A stretch of DNA of 36,920 bases, from NCBI GenBank assembly GCA_903911305.1, contig CAIWDB010000243.1:1-36920 (forward strand), given 5' to 3'. Source of the DNA: an uncultured Methylococcaceae bacterium (GTDB lineage: Bacteria; Pseudomonadota; Gammaproteobacteria; Methylococcales; Methylococcaceae). A model generated the notes under the pieces. The model was not told where the DNA came from. It searched no databases and was given only the letters and a program-made list of their open reading frames with translations. Within the stretch, counting starts at the first letter, position 1. Every line of letters starts with the position of its first letter. The position numbers were made by a program, and so were the translations under genes. Positions 33,439 to 36,920 of this stretch are shown here, piece by piece.

Positions 33439-36400
33439 ATGGGGCGAGTAAAAAAGCCACTATTGAGTCCAATTTTTGACAGTATAAATTATAAGGAAGC
33501 AAAGCAAATTAGCACTGATATGAAACCATACTCAATTGGAAGCCCAAAAATCCAAGCTAAGCAAATGGCACAATTAAATGATAGCCATATTGAAGGTATT
33601 GCCATCTTTGATATGCTTGAACACCTTCCAGCCGGGGCGATTCTGACTAAGGGTTCAGATCAGGCAATCCTTTACCAAAACCGTCGCTTCATCGAGATGT
33701 TCGGTTACTCGTTGGAGGAATGTCCGACCTTGGGCGAGTGGTGGAAACTAGCCTATCCCAATTTCGAATATCGAACATGGGTCGCTGACGAATGGGAAAA
33801 GCGCACGGCTAATGTGCTGGTAATGAACCTTGAAATCGAACTGATGGAAGTGAGCATTACCGCCAAGAACGGCACAGTCTGGTCGATAAGGATTCATGCG
33901 TCCGTGGTCAATGGGCTGAACCTTCTGACTTTCTATGATTTGACCAATCGTCAAAAGGCGAAGGAGGAATTGCACAAAAAGACTCAGGAGTTGGATATGT
34001 TCTTTGACGTATCCATGGATTTATTATGCATCACCGATTCTGGGGGCCATTTTCAAAGGCTCAATCCGGCTTGGGAGCATACCCTTGGATATACTTGTGC
34101 TGAACTAAAAGCAAGGCCGTTTTATGATTTTGTTCATCCTGACGATAGGGAAAAAACGCTTGAGTTTGTATCCCAACTGGCATTGCAAAAAGAAATAAGC
34201 AATTTTATCAATCGTTACCAATGCAAGGATGGCGGTTATCGTTGGCTTGAATGGAAGGCAGTACCAGCCGGTTCTGCCATTTACGCGGCAGCACGTGATA
34301 TCACCGAGCGTAAACAGGCAGAAGAACAGGTGGCTAGGCAAAGGGAGGAGCTGGAGGAAAGGGTGAGGAGTCGCACTGACCAACTCAATCAGGCCAATTT
34401 GGCTTTGCGAGAGGCGACTGATCGACTCACCTTGGCCACTCAGGCTGCATCCATGGGCGTTTGGGATTTGGATTTCAGCAACAGTATGGTGACTTGGGAT
34501 GACAAAATGTTCCACATCTACGGATTGCCCAAAATGGTTCCGATGCCTTATGAAACATGGAAAAATTCTGTATACCCTGAGGATTTTGACAAGGTTTGGA
34601 TGTCCCTGTCGCGGACGATTGAAAACCAAGCCTACGATTCGGTGGAATTCCGAATTATCCGGCCTGATGGCGAAGTCCGTTGGATCGTCGCTGCCCAAGG
34701 TGTATTGCTAAACGATCAGGGTGAAGTTTGCCGACTGGTTGGCACCAGTACGGACATCACAGAACGCAAAAACGTGGAGGAAGAACTCAGGCAGAGTGAG
34801 TCTCGCCACCGTTTTCTGACTGAAAATATGAAGGATGTCATCTGGATGCTGGATGCTGAAACCATGCAGTTCCGTTATTACAGCCCTTCTGCGTTAGGCT
34901 TATGGGGTTTCACATCTGAAGAAATCATGTCAAAACCTGCACTGGAAACAATGCCCCCAAAGATCCGGGACTCCTTGCTTGAACAAATTTCCAATAGAGT
35001 GCAAAGATTTCTTTCAGGCAAGGGCAACCCAGACAGTTATTACACCTTGGAGTACGAAGCGCCCCACAAAGACGGTCACCCAGTCTGGGTGGAATCAATC
35101 AGCCGTTGCCACTTGAACCAATCGACTGGACATGTCGAAATATCCGGTGTGACTCGGGATATTTCCGCGCGAAAAAAAACCGAGCAGGAATTGAAGGAAA
35201 GCGAAACACGCTATCGTGCCTTGGTCGATCATTCACCCTTGGGGATACTGGCTGTGCAAGACGGTCGATTCGTGTTCGCCAATCCTGCCGGAGCCGCTTT
35301 GGCGGGTTATACGCCGGGAGAGTTGCAGGGTGTGTTGGCGGCAGAGACCATTCATCCCGATTCGATAGCTGCCATTTTGGATCGGGTAAGGCATCTTGAG
35401 AGCGGTGGGGCTAACCCGCCGATGGAGATGACTATCGTCAAAAAGAATGGAGAGTTGACTGTCACCGAATCAACCTCAGTGCCAATCAAGCTGCAAGGTA
35501 AAGATGCAGCCTTGATTCTGGCCCAAGACATTACCGAGCGCAAGGCCGCCCAAGCCAGACTTAGTGCCAGCGAACGCCTTTTTCGGGCGTTTTTCGAACG
35601 TCCACTGGTTGGAATGGCAACCATTTCGCCTGATTCAAAATGGTTGGAGGTAAACGAGCAACTTTGCCGTATGCTCTGCTTCACCCGTGAAGAATTGCTC
35701 CAGATGACGTGGGAAGAAATGACCTACCCAATAGATGAAGCGAAGAACCGTTCGCAATTAAAATTGATATTGGCCGGTACAATTGATGACTATACGATTA
35801 ATATACGTTGCCTTCGAAAGGATGGGGGAATACTTTACGCTCAAGCTTCCGTCAGTTGCCTACGCAAACCCGATGGGTCGGTTAATTACTTAGTGGTGTT
35901 GATTGTCGATGTGACCGCTCAACACCAGGCCCAAGAACAGTTACGGTTGGCAGCGCACCATGACCCACTTACCCAACTTCCCAATCGCAGGTTGCTCGTT
36001 GACCGTTTGCAGCAAGCAGTGGCAAAAACCCATAGGCATGGTGGGCTGTTGGCCATTTCCTACTTGGACTTGGACGGTTTCAAGGCGATCAACGATCAAT
36101 TGGGCCATGCTGCCGGCGACCAACTGCTTAAAGAAGTCGCAATACGGCTCAAATCTTGTGTAAGGGGTGGGGACACGGTGGCTCGTCTAGGCGGAGACGA
36201 ATTTGTCATCCTTCTTTCCACGGTGACCAATGAAGAGGAATGTAAGCAGATTTTTGACCGAGTGTTAAAGACGATAGCCTCGCCCTACCGCATAGCCGAC
36301 TCCGAGCAAACGGGAATATCGACCAGTATTGGCGTAACCTTATTCCCCGGAGACGACTCTGACCCCGAAATCCTTCTACGCCATGCCGACCAAGCGATGT

Positions 36401-36489
36401 ACGCGGCCAAACAAGGTGGCAGGAACCGCTACAATTTTTTTGAAGTTGAACTAGCCGCTTCCCCACAAGATAAAGGGAATGAGTTTTGA
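33439..36489 (+). CDS. Diguanylate cyclase with six PAS domains
   Basis: A 1016-residue soluble protein without membrane helices. Six PAS/PAC units lie at about 54-165, 180-290, 330-440, 455-576, 583-700 and 707-827. Most end in a D-I-T-E-R-K type box. A coiled-coil linker lies at about 295-330. The GGDEF domain is at about 832-1005, with the intact active site RLGGDEF (about 916-922) and the inhibitory RxxD site RGGD five residues before it. It therefore makes cyclic di-GMP and is product-inhibited. No EAL domain follows. The start is uncertain: ATGs at 33439 and 33520 both lack a strong ribosome binding site. Redox or oxygen sensing by one of the PAS domains is possible, but no heme or flavin site is assigned. 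Confidence 0.93.
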   Translation: MGRVKKPLLSPIFDSINYKEAKQISTDMKPYSIGSPKIQAKQMAQLNDSHIEGIAIFDMLEHLPAGAILTKGSDQAILYQNRRFIEMFGYSLEECPTLGEWWKLAYPNFEYRTWVADEWEKRTANVLVMNLEIELMEVSITAKNGTVWSIRIHASVVNGLNLLTFYDLTNRQKAKEELHKKTQELDMFFDVSMDLLCITDSGGHFQRLNPAWEHTLGYTCAELKARPFYDFVHPDDREKTLEFVSQLALQKEISNFINRYQCKDGGYRWLEWKAVPAGSAIYAAARDITERKQAEEQVARQREELEERVRSRTDQLNQANLALREATDRLTLATQAASMGVWDLDFSNSMVTWDDKMFHIYGLPKMVPMPYETWKNSVYPEDFDKVWMSLSRTIENQAYDSVEFRIIRPDGEVRWIVAAQGVLLNDQGEVCRLVGTSTDITERKNVEEELRQSESRHRFLTENMKDVIWMLDAETMQFRYYSPSALGLWGFTSEEIMSKPALETMPPKIRDSLLEQISNRVQRFLSGKGNPDSYYTLEYEAPHKDGHPVWVESISRCHLNQSTGHVEISGVTRDISARKKTEQELKESETRYRALVDHSPLGILAVQDGRFVFANPAGAALAGYTPGELQGVLAAETIHPDSIAAILDRVRHLESGGANPPMEMTIVKKNGELTVTESTSVPIKLQGKDAALILAQDITERKAAQARLSASERLFRAFFERPLVGMATISPDSKWLEVNEQLCRMLCFTREELLQMTWEEMTYPIDEAKNRSQLKLILAGTIDDYTINIRCLRKDGGILYAQASVSCLRKPDGSVNYLVVLIVDVTAQHQAQEQLRLAAHHDPLTQLPNRRLLVDRLQQAVAKTHRHGGLLAISYLDLDGFKAINDQLGHAAGDQLLKEVAIRLKSCVRGGDTVARLGGDEFVILLSTVTNEEECKQIFDRVLKTIASPYRIADSEQTGISTSIGVTLFPGDDSDPEILLRHADQAMYAAKQGGRNRYNFFEVELAASPQDKGNEF

Positions 36490-36920
36490 ATGCTTGAAAA
36501 ATCGGATATTGTCGATTCGGTTCACTCGCCCCATCGCCTGTGCCTAGCTCCCATGTTGGAGTGGACTGACCGGCATTTTCGTTATTTTCTACGCTTGGTT
36601 TGCAAACGGATTTTTCTCTATACCGAGATGATCACAGCCGGGGCAGTGTTGCACGGCGACCGGCAAAAACTGTTGGAATATGATGTTTCCGAACATCCTG
36701 TCGCTGTGCAACTCGGCGGAAGTGATCCCTCTGATTTGGCTGAATGCGCTCGCGTGGTGGAGGGTTTTGGTTATGATGAAGTCAACTTAAACATTGGTTG
36801 CCCTAGCGACCGGGTTCAGAGCGGTCGATTTGGCGCTTGCTTGATGGCGGAACCGCAATTAGTGGCCGACTGTGTTGCGGCCATGCAGAATGCGGTTACC
36901 ATTCCAGTCACGGTAAAAAC
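36490..36920 (+). CDS. dusA: tRNA-dihydrouridine synthase A, partial (right edge)
   Basis: The first 143 codons of a flavin-dependent tRNA-dihydrouridine synthase that acts on U20/U20a of tRNA. The FMN-site motif [14 protein letters not shown] is at about 20-33, and [20 protein letters not shown] is at about 99-118 with catalytic Cys117. The unusual [12 protein letters not shown] form is diagnostic of DusA rather than DusB or DusC. The start codon follows the diguanylate cyclase stop directly, without a spacer base. The gene continues beyond the window. Confidence 0.95.
   Translation, partial: MLEKSDIVDSVHSPHRLCLAPMLEWTDRHFRYFLRLVCKRIFLYTEMITAGAVLHGDRQKLLEYDVSEHPVAVQLGGSDPSDLAECARVVEGFGYDEVNLNIGCPSDRVQSGRFGACLMAEPQLVADCVAAMQNAVTIPVTVK

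Overview
This window looks like chromosomal DNA of a gammaproteobacterial methanotroph or close methylotroph (Methylococcales-like). The evidence is an archaeal-type C1 cofactor cluster (DUF6513/dihydropteroate-synthase-like, DUF447 and the methanofuran enzyme MfnB), a hopanoid-associated HpnM-type protein, and gammaproteobacterial synteny (pepA and holC divergent from lptF-lptG; ppi next to lpxH). The species is not identifiable from sequence reading alone.

Layout. 1-1940 (-): 5'-anchored part of a membrane Cache/PAS sensor that runs off the left edge. 2012-6981: holC and pepA (-), divergent from lptF-lptG (+), then an RDD membrane protein (-). 7040-7936: two small genes of unknown function. 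8042-9746: gltX, tRNA-Ala(GGC), tRNA-Glu(TTC) and a strong terminator. 9778-10293 (-): a chromate-transporter N-terminal half that stops beside the tRNA terminator. 10608-15592 (+): a respiratory locus with a Met-less monoheme cytochrome c, a decaheme MtrA/DmsE cytochrome, an MtrB/PioB outer-membrane porin and a four-helix inner-membrane protein with one c-heme site. 15862-16647: an RquA-like methyltransferase-fold protein, possibly for rhodoquinone. 16744-19395: the C1-cofactor cluster. 19519-25045: HpnM/MlaC-like protein, UvrD-like helicase, pirin (-), Uma2 nuclease-fold protein and two unknown genes. 25084-27167 (-): norCB nitric oxide reductase. 27504-31133 (-): atypical phosphohexomutase, lpxH, a periplasmic cyclophilin and a HIT protein. 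31379-36920: rhodanese lipoprotein, class II aldolase (-), UspA, a six-PAS diguanylate cyclase and the start of dusA.

How they work together. The most coherent story is respiratory flexibility. A porin-cytochrome conduit through the outer membrane, an unconventional inner-membrane heme protein in the position where CymA would sit, a possible low-potential quinone enzyme and an NO reductase all suggest that the cell lives at low oxygen and exchanges electrons with an extracellular acceptor or donor.

A second layer is a family of nested palindromic repeats, including two 103-bp copies about 87% identical by eye. They sit in intergenic gaps at about 2.6, 20.2, 22.8 and 27.4 kb, with fragments at 8.0 and 31.8 kb. 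No transposase or CRISPR array is visible.
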